Assembly: GCA_944358775.1 (NCBI GenBank)
Contig: CALVRU010000006.1
Coordinates: 1 to 46,920 of the forward strand
Origin: an uncultured Bacilli bacterium
GTDB taxonomy: Bacteria > Bacillota_I > Bacilli_A > RF39 > UBA660
Length of the DNA stretch: 46,920 nucleotides
Direction of reading: 5' to 3'
Shown here: positions 16,302 through 25,348 of the stretch, piece by piece
How the letters are laid out: every line of letters starts with the position of its first letter
Position numbering within the stretch: position 1 is the first letter of the stretch
The notes under the pieces: generated by a model
Told to the model about the DNA's origin: nothing
What the model saw: only the letters and a program-made list of their open reading frames with translations
The model's database searches: none
Position numbers and translations under genes: made by a program

Positions 16302-17919
16302 CATCATAGTAATCTTCAACCTCTTTTACTTCTAGTTTTCTCTTACGAATCACAAGCCAAATAATAACACCTGCCAAAACAAGAATAATAGCCACCGCAA
16401 TCAAGAAGAAAACTGCTTTTCCTTCTTCTTTTTCAATCGTAATCTGGTAAGTTCTAACTTTCCCGCTTTCACTCGTAACCTGAATCCGAATGCGACTGCC
16501 GTCCCTTAATTTCTTGTTCCCTAAAATCTCGACAGTAGCCTTCTCATCCGATGGTATAGCAGTAATCGACAACACGTCAATTGCACCAATTTTCAAACGA
16601 TAATTTAACGTATCCGATTGAAACGGAAGCGAATAACCTTGGATCTGTAAACCAGCTAACGAATTATCATCCGATAATTTTTCTGCTTCTTTTGTTACTG
16701 TAATCGTATACCGTTGCTCCGTATTATCCTCGGCAACCACGAGAATCGAAATCACATTTTGACCGACGATAAAATTCTCGTTCCCCGTAATTGTCACTTT
16801 TGCTTTACTATCCGTTGGAACAGCCGTCAAATCAAGATGTGTCACTTCATTCGAAACAGTTAAAGAATAATCATATTGATGAGTATTAAAATTTAAATTA
16901 TATTCTTTCGCAGTCAATTCCTTTAAAGTAGCAACCGAAGATAAAACACGTTCTTCACGCCTTACATAAATCGCATACGTCAAACTACTCCCATCTTCCG
17001 CAGTCACTTTCACAACGACAGTATTATCTCCAACTTGCAATTGTTTACCCGTAATTTCAACGGTTGCTTTACTATCCTCGGGTACTGCTTTAATGGCCAA
17101 TTCCGTCGTCTCATACGGAACTCGAATTTGATAAACGTATTGATTCTTTTGAAAGCCTAACTCAACGCCCGTAATAGACATCGATGCCAACTGATTGTTG
17201 CTACTCTTATTACTAAGACGTGTTACATGAATAATATAAGTCTTACGATCCTTTAAACTACTCTCGACCACAATCTTAATGTCATTTTGACCATACGATA
17301 ACGCTACCTCTTTTTGAAAATCGATCAAAGTAGCATTCTCATCCATTGGAATCGCAGTGATCTCTATCTTGTCCACCGCTACACTGGCATTATATTCTAT
17401 AATATCACTTTGAAAAGCTGGACTAAGCGTACCGGAACTGATCTCTAATGACTCTAAATCATTATTATGGTTCAAAACAACTACGACATTAGACACAAAA
17501 TCATCGGCACTCTTGAGTGTATCAATATCACTTGTTACAGAATATTTTACATTTTGAAAGCGAAGTCGAAAGGAAGAAGGATTTCCTTTTTCGGGAAGTG
17601 AAACCGTAATTTTACCGATCTTTTCATCGACGACCGGAGCAGTTTGAAACACGATTTCAAAACCGGTATCATCCGCTTGTACCGTACCCTCACTCACATT
17701 TTCAAATTGAATACCAGAAAGCCCTTCTGGAAATTGGTAATCTACCTGAATCTGATGAACATCTTCCACATCTCCACGATAGATGACATCACAGGAAAGT
17801 TCCTTTCCCTCTTCTATTTCAACCGGACAGGAAACCTCTAAAAAAGGGTCTTTTGCGCGAATAGAAAAAGGAAGAAGGACAAGGAATACTCCGCAAAGAA
17901 CTCCATACACCTTCTTCAT
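16282..17919 (-). CDS. surface protein with four cadherin-like beta-sandwich repeats
   Basis: This 545-residue protein has a signal peptide (about 1-22), an N-terminal beta-rich domain (about 25-150) containing two cysteines, four tandem repeats of about 80 residues (about 150-495) of the bacterial cadherin-like beta-sandwich type (PF12733-like pattern: hydrophobic start, Y-x-Y, ITAIP..ATV, G.N.I.I.V..E, TY.I.V.), a membrane anchor (about 500-523) and a charged cytoplasmic tail. Repeat cores such as AVPEDSKATVEITG, AVPTDSKAKVTITG and AIPSDEKATVEILG show the duplication. It is likely a membrane-tethered binding or scaffold protein facing the wall. AAGGAGG precedes ATG 17919, 3 nt after the zinc-ribbon gene. 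No ligand is known. Confidence 0.8.
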   Translation of the reverse strand: MKKVYGVLCGVFLVLLPFSIRAKDPFLEVSCPVEIEEGKELSCDVIYRGDVEDVHQIQVDYQFPEGLSGIQFENVSEGTVQADDTGFEIVFQTAPVVDEKIGKITVSLPEKGNPSSFRLRFQNVKYSVTSDIDTLKSADDFVSNVVVVLNHNNDLESLEISSGTLSPAFQSDIIEYNASVAVDKIEITAIPMDENATLIDFQKEVALSYGQNDIKIVVESSLKDRKTYIIHVTRLSNKSSNNQLASMSITGVELGFQKNQYVYQIRVPYETTELAIKAVPEDSKATVEITGKQLQVGDNTVVVKVTAEDGSSLTYAIYVRREERVLSSVATLKELTAKEYNLNFNTHQYDYSLTVSNEVTHLDLTAVPTDSKAKVTITGNENFIVGQNVISILVVAEDNTEQRYTITVTKEAEKLSDDNSLAGLQIQGYSLPFQSDTLNYRLKIGAIDVLSITAIPSDEKATVEILGNKKLRDGSRIRIQVTSESGKVRTYQITIEKEEGKAVFFLIAVAIILVLAGVIIWLVIRKRKLEVKEVEDYYDEKNRKE

Positions 17920-17922
17920 CTT

Positions 17923-19287
17923 CTAAAAACCTCCTTGGATTAAAAACAATTGTACAATTGGAAGTTGTTGTAATTTCGTTAAAAATTCCATCTGCTCTTC
18001 TTCTGTCAACTGTTCGATATCCTTTGCTTGATCGACTGCAGTAAGATCAATTTCAGTTCCTTCCGAAACCGTCAAATTCATCACAAACGGGAAAGAAATT
18101 CCATCTACTTCAATCGTACCATCAAATGCGTTACGATATTCTTTATCGCTCACCTTTTCCATTTGTAATTCACCCGTTAAGCGAATCGTCGAAGCCCCAT
18201 CGATTTCGACAGTAAGACTATCCTTGGTTTGTTTCCAATAAACACGATTTCCCTCTTGCGTATCGATTGTAATTTCCACCCCATTGTCATCCCAATCCGC
18301 CGAAGCAATCGTAACTTCGCCGGATTCCAATGTGATTTTCTTATCCTCGCCTTGATAATATTTGAAAACCGTCGTCTCCTGTTCAAGAGAAGTTAGTACA
18401 ACTTGATTCATTCCTTTTACATAAAATCGAAAATAAAATGGAACATAATTCGAATCTTCTCTTAACTCTTTAAGACCATCATCAAGGTTGCTGAGTACTT
18501 CTTCTTTCGAAAGACCCATTAATTTTTCTAGCACTTCGATAGCACTTTCATCATTGCGAATCGCAGTAATGATATCTTGATAGATTTCGATCATTTTTTC
18601 CTTTGATACTTCTAAAGTATTTTCCGTTACTTTGATCTCTTGCTCATCGAGCGTAATCGTTACCTTTTCCCGTTGAAAATCTTGATCGATAATATTCTTT
18701 TTCACACTGTCGATTACTAAATGAAACAAATTATCGTATTCTTCGCGACCAATCACTTGAAATAAATCCTGCATGTCAAAATTCATATAATAGTACTCAT
18801 CGAACACTTGTGCCAAGGTAAAATAGACACGATTATCTGCTAAAACAGTATCGATTGAAAAAAGCGATTCTTCATTCGATTGTAAATCAATAAAACCTTG
18901 TAGACGATTCACACTACGATTTTGCAAAAAACCAAAATCAAGTTGTAAAGAATCCATTCCCAAATTAAGACTAGCAGGAAATTCTAAACTTGCACTACCA
19001 TCGACTTGAACCCGATCCGTATTTTCGATAAATTTGGTCTGTTCATTTCCCTGTGAAAAAACATCATCCACGATACGTGATAAATTGCTAAACATCAGTG
19101 ATTTGGGACTACTCACATAACTGATTCCATATCCAATCGCACAAAATACCACTAACGCTACTACTAAAATGATAACAACTGGGATAATCGTTCCTTTCTT
19201 CTTTTTCGTTTTTCCAATCTTCTCACCACATTTCGGACAAACACGTTGATCCGGTTCGATATAAGAACCACAATTCTTGCAATACAT
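17923..19287 (-). CDS. zinc-ribbon membrane protein with large extracellular domain
   Basis: This 454-residue protein begins with a zinc ribbon, CKNCG and CPKCG (residues 3-21), followed by a Lys-rich turn and one membrane segment (about 33-57). The remaining roughly 395 residues should lie outside; they are acidic and beta-rich with repeated cycles of charged strands. There is no enzyme motif. Many Bacillota carry zinc-ribbon/TM proteins of this style, mostly uncharacterised. GGAGG precedes ATG 19287. It is the middle gene of the operon with the carboxypeptidase upstream and the cadherin-like protein downstream, so an envelope role is suggested by context. Confidence 0.75.
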   Translation of the reverse strand: MYCKNCGSYIEPDQRVCPKCGEKIGKTKKKKGTIIPVVIILVVALVVFCAIGYGISYVSSPKSLMFSNLSRIVDDVFSQGNEQTKFIENTDRVQVDGSASLEFPASLNLGMDSLQLDFGFLQNRSVNRLQGFIDLQSNEESLFSIDTVLADNRVYFTLAQVFDEYYYMNFDMQDLFQVIGREEYDNLFHLVIDSVKKNIIDQDFQREKVTITLDEQEIKVTENTLEVSKEKMIEIYQDIITAIRNDESAIEVLEKLMGLSKEEVLSNLDDGLKELREDSNYVPFYFRFYVKGMNQVVLTSLEQETTVFKYYQGEDKKITLESGEVTIASADWDDNGVEITIDTQEGNRVYWKQTKDSLTVEIDGASTIRLTGELQMEKVSDKEYRNAFDGTIEVDGISFPFVMNLTVSEGTEIDLTAVDQAKDIEQLTEEEQMEFLTKLQQLPIVQLFLIQGGF

Positions 19288-19314
19288 AAAATACCTCCCT
19301 ATTTATTTTATTCC

Positions 19315-20445
19315 TTATTGCTGATCGAGATACATCACGTAATATTCATCGTAAGTTAAACCACTATCATGGACTTTTGTTGCCAGATCGACTCCCAAAT
19401 AACGATAATGCCACGCTTCATTATTATAGCCTGTCACATCACTTTTTCCTTCCGGATATCGTTGAATAAAACCATATAAATGTGCATTGTTCTTCATCCA
19501 TTGGTATTCTTCCGTACTCGAAAAAACCGAAGTTTGACTCGTTGCAATATCGATAACAAGTCCCGTTTGATGTTCGGAAAAACCAGGACGTGCCGCAATA
19601 CTATCCGCGCGTGCCTGTCCATAATTTTCTAAATAATCATTGTAAATTGCCTCTTGTTGTTCATAAGTCCGATAAGAAGAACGAATCCGTAAGGTCAAAC
19701 CATCTTCCTCTGCTTTCTTCGCCATTTCGACAAAAGCATCACGTGCTTCTTCCACCATTTTCTGATCTTCATTTAAACAATACTCTTCTGGAATTGAAAC
19801 CAAGTCATCCGGCACATATTCCCTCGACAATTGATTATACTTATTGGCAAGCACTATTACCGAATAATCATGGATCACTTGATAATCTGTATAAAATTCT
19901 TTATCGAGACCAATGTTGACATAGACAACCGTTTTTTCATCGGTCGTCAACTCTTCTCTTTGATAAGCTTCATATCGATCCCAATAGTTTAACTTAGCAA
20001 AGTCAAACGTAAGATACGTACTCACATCATCCACTTTTTCATGAGCCAGAAAAGCTTCTACATCATCATCACTTCCGCGAGCCAAAATCAAATTAATATC
20101 ATCCACTGTATATCCAAGATCTAGTAAAGAATTTACATGTGTTACAAAACGACTCTGATCTTGATAATTGATTTTAACATAAGAATCGACATTCTCTTTT
20201 TTAAAATCGGCACTCTCAAGACAGATATTTAAAGTCTTATTCTCGCCGACATTTTTAACATAATCTTTTAAATTTTCACTTTTTATCTCACGATAAGCCT
20301 CTTTGGAATAGCCGAGCGTTAAAAATTGATGTTCTTCCCATTTTTGAAATCCAAAAAAAGCACCACCCAAAACGATCAACGCACAGACAAAAGAGATAAC
20401 CAACCTTCCTTTTTTCGAAAGACGCCGTTTTTTCTTGATAACCAT
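19315..20445 (-). CDS. VanY/LdcB-type D-alanyl-D-alanine (or LD-) carboxypeptidase, M15B
   Basis: This 376-residue protein has an N-terminal basic stretch and membrane anchor (about 14-34) and a C-terminal M15B peptidase domain (about 215-360). The zinc and catalytic motifs are SEHQTGLVID (290-299, with His292 and Asp299) and EAWHYRY (343-349, with Glu343 and His346). An SSYRTYEQQ segment also matches the family. Such enzymes trim the terminal D-Ala from peptidoglycan stem peptides outside the membrane. The roughly 180 residues between anchor and catalytic domain resemble no domain I can name. GAGGAGG precedes ATG 20445. It is first in a three-gene operon; a weak extended -10 (TGATATACT) lies upstream. 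Confidence 0.87.
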   Translation of the reverse strand: MVIKKKRRLSKKGRLVISFVCALIVLGGAFFGFQKWEEHQFLTLGYSKEAYREIKSENLKDYVKNVGENKTLNICLESADFKKENVDSYVKINYQDQSRFVTHVNSLLDLGYTVDDINLILARGSDDDVEAFLAHEKVDDVSTYLTFDFAKLNYWDRYEAYQREELTTDEKTVVYVNIGLDKEFYTDYQVIHDYSVIVLANKYNQLSREYVPDDLVSIPEEYCLNEDQKMVEEARDAFVEMAKKAEEDGLTLRIRSSYRTYEQQEAIYNDYLENYGQARADSIAARPGFSEHQTGLVIDIATSQTSVFSSTEEYQWMKNNAHLYGFIQRYPEGKSDVTGYNNEAWHYRYLGVDLATKVHDSGLTYDEYYVMYLDQQ

Positions 20446-20496
20446 AATGCCTCCTCGATCATGATTCTATTCTATAGTTATAGTATATCATAATCT

Positions 20497-20526
20497 TTGA
20501 TAAAAGCAAGAAAAGCATGCTATAAT
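20497..20526 (+). promoter_or_regulatory. promoter of the patatin/radical SAM operon
   Basis: TTGATA (20497-20502), an 18-nt spacer ending TGC, and TATAAT (20521-20526), an extended -10. The transcript would start about 12 nt before the GGTGAAGTA ribosome site. Confidence 0.7.
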
Positions 20527-20544
20527 AAAAACTGGTGAAGTAAT

Positions 20545-21792
20545 ATGAAACGTGCAATTGTTTTATCTGGTGGTGGCGGGAAAGGGGCCTATCAAATCGG
20601 GGTATGGAAAGCACTCCGCAAAAAGAAAATCCATTATGATATCGTAACCGGTACATCAGTAGGGGCTTTAAATGGCGCTCTAATGACCCAAAAAGAATAT
20701 CATAAAGCTGTCTTACTATGGCAAAAAATCGATTTTAGTGCCATCTTTAAAGAAGCAGATTCTCAAAAACTAATGGCCCAAAAAGATTGGTTTCACATAT
20801 TCCAAACATATCTTCAGAACGTCTTAAACGGCGGTATGGAAATTAGCAATCTAGAAAAGCTCGTCCAAAAAAACGTCAATACCAAAAAAATCAAAAATTC
20901 AAAAATCGATTTTGGAATTGTTACGGTTAATTTTAGAACCTTAAAACCACTTATTTTAACCAAAAATGAAATGACCGAAGACACGATCTGCGACTACTTA
21001 ATTGCCAGTGCTTCTTGTTTTCCATTCTTTCAAAAAAAAGAAGTGAAAAACGAATTCTTTATCGATGGTGGCTTCTACGATAATATGCCGATCAACTTAG
21101 CGATCGATCTCGGTGCCGAAGAAATCATTGCTGTCGATCTCAACGCCGTCGGCATGGTTCGTCCTGTCAAAAACAAAAAAATTCCTATCACTTATATCAA
21201 ACCACGAAATGAAATCGGTTCTTTTCTTGTCTTCGATAAAAAACAATCACACAGAGCCATCAAACTAGGATATCTCGACACTTTAAAAGTACTTGGTTAT
21301 TTCGATGGCAATCAATATACATTTCCCAAAAACAGTCTATCGAAAAATCAAAAGATCAAAGAAATAAAGATGCAGAAAATCATCGAAGAAATTTTTAATA
21401 CCAAAAATGAATCTCTTTTAGAAGAATTTCTAAACAAGACCTCATTCAATCGTGTGAGCAAACAAGAAAAAGAAGTGAATCGCACTTTAGAATATTTAGC
21501 GAAACATTGTAATCTCGATGAAACAAAAGTGTATCGCCTCAAAACGATGGAAAAGAAAATTCGTCAAACAATTCGCGAAGTACCTTTAATTACAAAAGAG
21601 TCGCTTGATAAAAAGAGGCAAGAATTCAAGTTTGTACCGACTCCTCTCGAACGAATCAAATACTTCTACACTTATATCAAAGAGGCGAAAACACATCCGA
21701 AAATGAAAAAAGAATTAAGTAAATATGCTCTTGTTTTTCCAAAAGATTTTCTCGCCGCTATTTATTTAACTGCCATGGAGGCAAAAAAATGA
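20545..21792 (+). CDS. patatin-like phospholipase (copy 2)
   Basis: This 415-residue paralog of the gene at 8158 has the same layout: oxyanion motif SGGGGKG (8-14), nucleophile Ser38 in GTSVGA, dyad Asp174 in IDGGFYDN, and a basic helical C-terminal half. Shared text includes the YDIVTGTS elbow, the SASxxFP strand and the IKP...GSF block after the catalytic domain. The late ATG follows GGTGAAGTA. Its stop overlaps the radical SAM start (ATGA at 21789), so the two proteins are translationally coupled. Lipid substrate is unknown, and no signal peptide is present. Confidence 0.85.
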   Translation: MKRAIVLSGGGGKGAYQIGVWKALRKKKIHYDIVTGTSVGALNGALMTQKEYHKAVLLWQKIDFSAIFKEADSQKLMAQKDWFHIFQTYLQNVLNGGMEISNLEKLVQKNVNTKKIKNSKIDFGIVTVNFRTLKPLILTKNEMTEDTICDYLIASASCFPFFQKKEVKNEFFIDGGFYDNMPINLAIDLGAEEIIAVDLNAVGMVRPVKNKKIPITYIKPRNEIGSFLVFDKKQSHRAIKLGYLDTLKVLGYFDGNQYTFPKNSLSKNQKIKEIKMQKIIEEIFNTKNESLLEEFLNKTSFNRVSKQEKEVNRTLEYLAKHCNLDETKVYRLKTMEKKIRQTIREVPLITKESLDKKRQEFKFVPTPLERIKYFYTYIKEAKTHPKMKKELSKYALVFPKDFLAAIYLTAMEAKK

Positions 21793-22730
21793 TTAACCCA
21801 TTCCCTTACAGTGACAACAATAAACGTTATCATACACTCGATTACTTCTATAAACAGAAATTCCATTCCAAAGTGTTTAAAGTCAGTTTAAATGCCGGTT
21901 TTACTTGCCCTAACAAAGATGGTACCAAAGGTTACGGTGGCTGTATTTACTGTTCCAAAAGTGGCAGTGGTGAATTTGCGGGTGAAAAAGAAAAAGATTT
22001 AGTTACGCAGTTTGAAGACATAAAAAATATATTACTCAAAAAATGGCCCCACAGTAAATACATCGGCTATTTTCAAGCGAATACGAACACTTACGCACCC
22101 GTCGATATTTTAAAAGAAAAATACGAAACGATTTTGAACTTGCCAAATGTAGTCGGTCTTAATATTGCCACTCGGCCGGATGCCATCTCCAAAGAATGTT
22201 ACGATTATTTAGAAAAATTAAGTCAAAAGACATACCTAACCGTCGAACTCGGCTTACAGACAATTCACGAGAAAACAGCACGTTTAATTAATCGCTGTCA
22301 TGATTTAAAAACATTTGAAGAATCCGTCAAAGAACTACGTAATCGAAATATCAATGTCGTTGTTCACATCATCAATGGACTTCCTTATGAAACGAAAGAA
22401 GACATGGTCGAAACCGTCCAATACTTAAATAGTCTTGATATTCAAGGAATCAAAATTCATATGTTAAGTATCTTGAAAGATACCGCTTTAGAAAAACTAT
22501 TTCAAAAAGAACATTTCAAAGTATTAACCAAAGAAGAATACATCGATATCGTCGTTACCCAATTAGAATATCTCCGACCAGAAATCGTTATCAATCGCAT
22601 TACCGGTGATCCAAAAGAGAGTGATCTCATCGAACCGAATTGGCTGGTCAAAAAATTTTGTGTATTAAATGATATCGACAAGGAACTCGTCAAAAGAGAA
22701 ACTTATCAAGGAAAAAAGGTAATTGCTTAA
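21789..22730 (+). CDS. radical SAM protein, YtqA-like (TIGR01212-type)
   Basis: This 313-residue protein has the cysteine spacing of the YtqA group: Cys40, Cys52 and Cys55 in FTCPNKDG and GGCIYCSKSG. The long first gap (C-x11-C-x2-C) differs from the common CxxxCxxC and is typical of this family. Later blocks VGLNIATRPD and TVELGLQTIHEKTARLINR also fit. The [4Fe-4S] cluster would cleave S-adenosylmethionine; for the family an RNA-modification role is suspected and the substrate is not readable here. The gene overlaps the patatin gene by 4 nt and ends in a strong terminator. Confidence 0.87.
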   Translation: MINPFPYSDNNKRYHTLDYFYKQKFHSKVFKVSLNAGFTCPNKDGTKGYGGCIYCSKSGSGEFAGEKEKDLVTQFEDIKNILLKKWPHSKYIGYFQANTNTYAPVDILKEKYETILNLPNVVGLNIATRPDAISKECYDYLEKLSQKTYLTVELGLQTIHEKTARLINRCHDLKTFEESVKELRNRNINVVVHIINGLPYETKEDMVETVQYLNSLDIQGIKIHMLSILKDTALEKLFQKEHFKVLTKEEYIDIVVTQLEYLRPEIVINRITGDPKESDLIEPNWLVKKFCVLNDIDKELVKRETYQGKKVIA

Positions 22731-22745
22731 AAACAATTACCTTTT
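22713..22745. terminator. bidirectional terminator between radical SAM and FemAB genes
   Basis: AAAAGGTAATTG (22713-22724) pairs perfectly with CAATTACCTTTT (22734-22745). It overlaps the end of the plus-strand gene and abuts the minus-strand stop codon. Confidence 0.85.
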
Positions 22746-24056
22746 CTATTTTTTTGTTACATGAGTCAATTTCATTTTCCACTGTTTCGCCTTATGAACG
22801 ACATCATAACTGATTTTATAAACTCGATACCAAAACAAAGATACCGGATAATCAAACTCGCCGATCAATTCGACTACTTGACCACCAAAACCACGTTTAA
22901 ATAGATATACCCCGTACATTGGATCTTCTTTTACTAAGTTGCCGTGAATTCCATAAAAATTATAAGTTTGATAGCCATGATCGATCGCATAGCGAATCAT
23001 CTCATAATGGAGTGTATAAAACGGTTGAAAATTTAAAAAGTTTTCGTACGCTCCTCCATAAAAAGATAACACTTCGCCACCGTAGAGCATATAAATGATC
23101 GCCCCTAATGGAAGGACCTCTCCATACTCATCCGCCAATTCTCTCATCTTTTCCTGTTGTTTTTGCAAACGTTGTAACTGCTCTTCCGTATCTTTTTGTC
23201 TTTGCTGATATTTATCCTCTTTCATCTTTCGTTCTTGCGTATCATGCTCTTTTTTACGGGTATCATATTCTGCCTGCAAATCTTTCTCTTCCTGTTTTAA
23301 AAGATTCAATTGTTCCTGTGGATGAATTTCAGCGATCATCAAAAGAAATTTACCCTCTTGGCAAAAAGAATCATACATATGCAAATAATATTCATAAGAA
23401 CGTCCCAAAAAATCGCGCCGTTCAGAAGTATGCTTCATAATATCAGCAAATAGACGAACGTCTTCTCTTGTACCTTGCCGGACGACAACACCATTTTTCT
23501 CGTTTTTACGGATCATTTGTCGCGTCTTGGGATCCATTTCCTTCATCACTTGCTCAAGCGATTTATCTTTTAAATCTAACGTATACATCCACTGTGCTTG
23601 TAACGATTGATCGGTAATCTTTGTCCATTGCGGTAAATACCCTAACTGAATAAGACGGTTCTTAACATCCGAATGATCGATTCCCCCTTCGACTACCTGC
23701 CCATCACGATCACGTTGCTTATGAATAAGATATGGATCGATCTTAAAGAAAATCCCATCGTGTTGTTTGACATAATCACGGATTAAAAGAGTAAACTCTC
23801 GCAACAAATCCGCATCATCATAATCAATTAGAAACCCTCGTGGTGCATAAAACATTCTTTTTTTTACGGGTGTCATCTTCGATAACATCATACAGCCAGC
23901 CAGAATCTTCTTATCTTTTTTCACTCCTAAATAGACGACATCCCAACCATTTTGATGTTTTAATTCACCCCAACAAGGAGACTGCAAAAAAGTCATTTGA
24001 GGATGGTTTTCACTAAACCCTTGAAATTCTTCTTTTGAAAGTTCTAATAATTTCAT
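22746..24056 (-). CDS. FemAB/MurM-family peptidyltransferase with coiled-coil arm (third in operon)
   Basis: This 436-residue aminoacyl-tRNA-dependent transferase of the FemABX family is related to the two genes before it. Conserved points are MFYAPRGFLIDY (68-79), HTSERRDFL (209-217), YNFYGIHG (365-372) and FKRGFGG (386-392). Residues about 247-308 form a highly charged Gln/Glu/Lys coiled coil, matching the helical arm of FemA, longer here than in the other copies. It presumably adds a residue to the lipid II cross-bridge at the inner membrane face. The start overlaps the previous gene by 4 nt (ATGA) with GAGGAGG upstream. Specificity is unknown. Confidence 0.88.
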   Translation of the reverse strand: MKLLELSKEEFQGFSENHPQMTFLQSPCWGELKHQNGWDVVYLGVKKDKKILAGCMMLSKMTPVKKRMFYAPRGFLIDYDDADLLREFTLLIRDYVKQHDGIFFKIDPYLIHKQRDRDGQVVEGGIDHSDVKNRLIQLGYLPQWTKITDQSLQAQWMYTLDLKDKSLEQVMKEMDPKTRQMIRKNEKNGVVVRQGTREDVRLFADIMKHTSERRDFLGRSYEYYLHMYDSFCQEGKFLLMIAEIHPQEQLNLLKQEEKDLQAEYDTRKKEHDTQERKMKEDKYQQRQKDTEEQLQRLQKQQEKMRELADEYGEVLPLGAIIYMLYGGEVLSFYGGAYENFLNFQPFYTLHYEMIRYAIDHGYQTYNFYGIHGNLVKEDPMYGVYLFKRGFGGQVVELIGEFDYPVSLFWYRVYKISYDVVHKAKQWKMKLTHVTKK

Positions 24057-25339
24057 TCCGCATTCCTCCTCACTCTGACATTTTTTAAATTTTTCAAAAA
24101 CTTATAACTAGCAAACGAAACTTTATAAAGGCGATAGTAGAAAGGTCGTACCACCAAATCGAATTCACCGATATACTCTCGAACCTCACCGCCAAAACCT
24201 TTCTTAAACTCATAAACGCCATGCATCTCGCCATCTTCTTTTAAATGACCATCAATTCCATAAAAATTATAAAGCTCACACGCGTTCTCCAATGCATCTT
24301 GAATTGCTACCCACTGCACCAAATATTGACTCGGATACTTCATATATTCCGAATAACTACCTCCAAAAAGATACGTCATCTCTTTCCCGAAATGCAAAAA
24401 CATCGCCCCACCTAGTGGAATTTTAGAACCCTTTTCTTGTTCTAGTTGGGCCAATTCTTTCAAAGTCTCATTGGCATCTTGAATCAGTTTCGTCGAAAGC
24501 GCAATTCCTTCTTTCGCTTTTTTACTTTCACTTGTCTTTTCAAATTGAGAAATTCGTTTTTCTTCTTTTTGAATTTGTTCGTTCCATAAAGAACGAGAAA
24601 GTGCAATGTCGAGATAAGCGACAAAAATTTTGCAATGTTCCTGTAGGCAATCCAGCATATTCTGATAATAAGAATACGGCCGATCTAAAAATCCACGCCG
24701 TGCAGAAGTATGTTCCATAATTGCCTTAAAAACCGCTAAATCCGCTTTCGGTAGTTCTTCTACAACCACCCCATGATTCTGACATTTTTTAATAGAACGC
24801 TTCGTTCGACTATTAAAAGACGCAAACAATTCATCTTTCGTCTTATCCTTAATCGGCAATGCAAACACCCATCGTGGCTGCAATTCCTTATGATTCGAAA
24901 CCGAAAAACCATAATGACGATATCCCAAGTTTTTCAACTGCTCTACCAACGCAAAATGCTGAATACCACCTTCGATCACATCGCCATCGATATTACGTTC
25001 TTGTAACAAGACAACTGGATCGATCTTAACAAAAATACCTTGATGAGCACGAACAAACTTGCGAATCTCATTGGTAAATGTTTGGACCATCTCTTCCTTC
25101 TCATAATCGATCAAAAAACCACGGGGCGCATAAAACATCTTTTTCTTAATGGGGGTCGACTTTGCCAACAATAAAGATCCTCCGACAAGATCTTCACCAT
25201 CATAAAGACCAACATAAAAATGATCCCAACCATTGCACTTTTTCAATTTCGCCCACTCTTTCGTCTGATGAAATGTATAAAGTGGATGTTTTTCGGCAAA
25301 GGAAGAAAAAACTTCTTCCGTTATATTTTTCAACTCCAT
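24053..25339 (-). CDS. FemAB/MurM-family peptidyltransferase with coiled-coil arm (second in operon)
   Basis: This 428-residue paralog has MFYAPRGFLIDY (68-79), EHTSARRGFLDR (209-220) and YNFYGIDGHL. A helical arm of about 55 residues lies near 250-305. A GAGGTC site precedes ATG 25339, 9 nt after the previous gene. Divergence from the neighbours in the arm and in the loop before it suggests separate acceptor or donor preferences; FemX, FemA and FemB add successive glycines in Staphylococcus and MurM/MurN act in sequence in pneumococcus. Sequential addition by these three enzymes is an inference from that precedent. Confidence 0.88.
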   Translation of the reverse strand: MELKNITEEVFSSFAEKHPLYTFHQTKEWAKLKKCNGWDHFYVGLYDGEDLVGGSLLLAKSTPIKKKMFYAPRGFLIDYEKEEMVQTFTNEIRKFVRAHQGIFVKIDPVVLLQERNIDGDVIEGGIQHFALVEQLKNLGYRHYGFSVSNHKELQPRWVFALPIKDKTKDELFASFNSRTKRSIKKCQNHGVVVEELPKADLAVFKAIMEHTSARRGFLDRPYSYYQNMLDCLQEHCKIFVAYLDIALSRSLWNEQIQKEEKRISQFEKTSESKKAKEGIALSTKLIQDANETLKELAQLEQEKGSKIPLGGAMFLHFGKEMTYLFGGSYSEYMKYPSQYLVQWVAIQDALENACELYNFYGIDGHLKEDGEMHGVYEFKKGFGGEVREYIGEFDLVVRPFYYRLYKVSFASYKFLKNLKNVRVRRNAE

Positions 25340-25348
25340 TTTATGACC

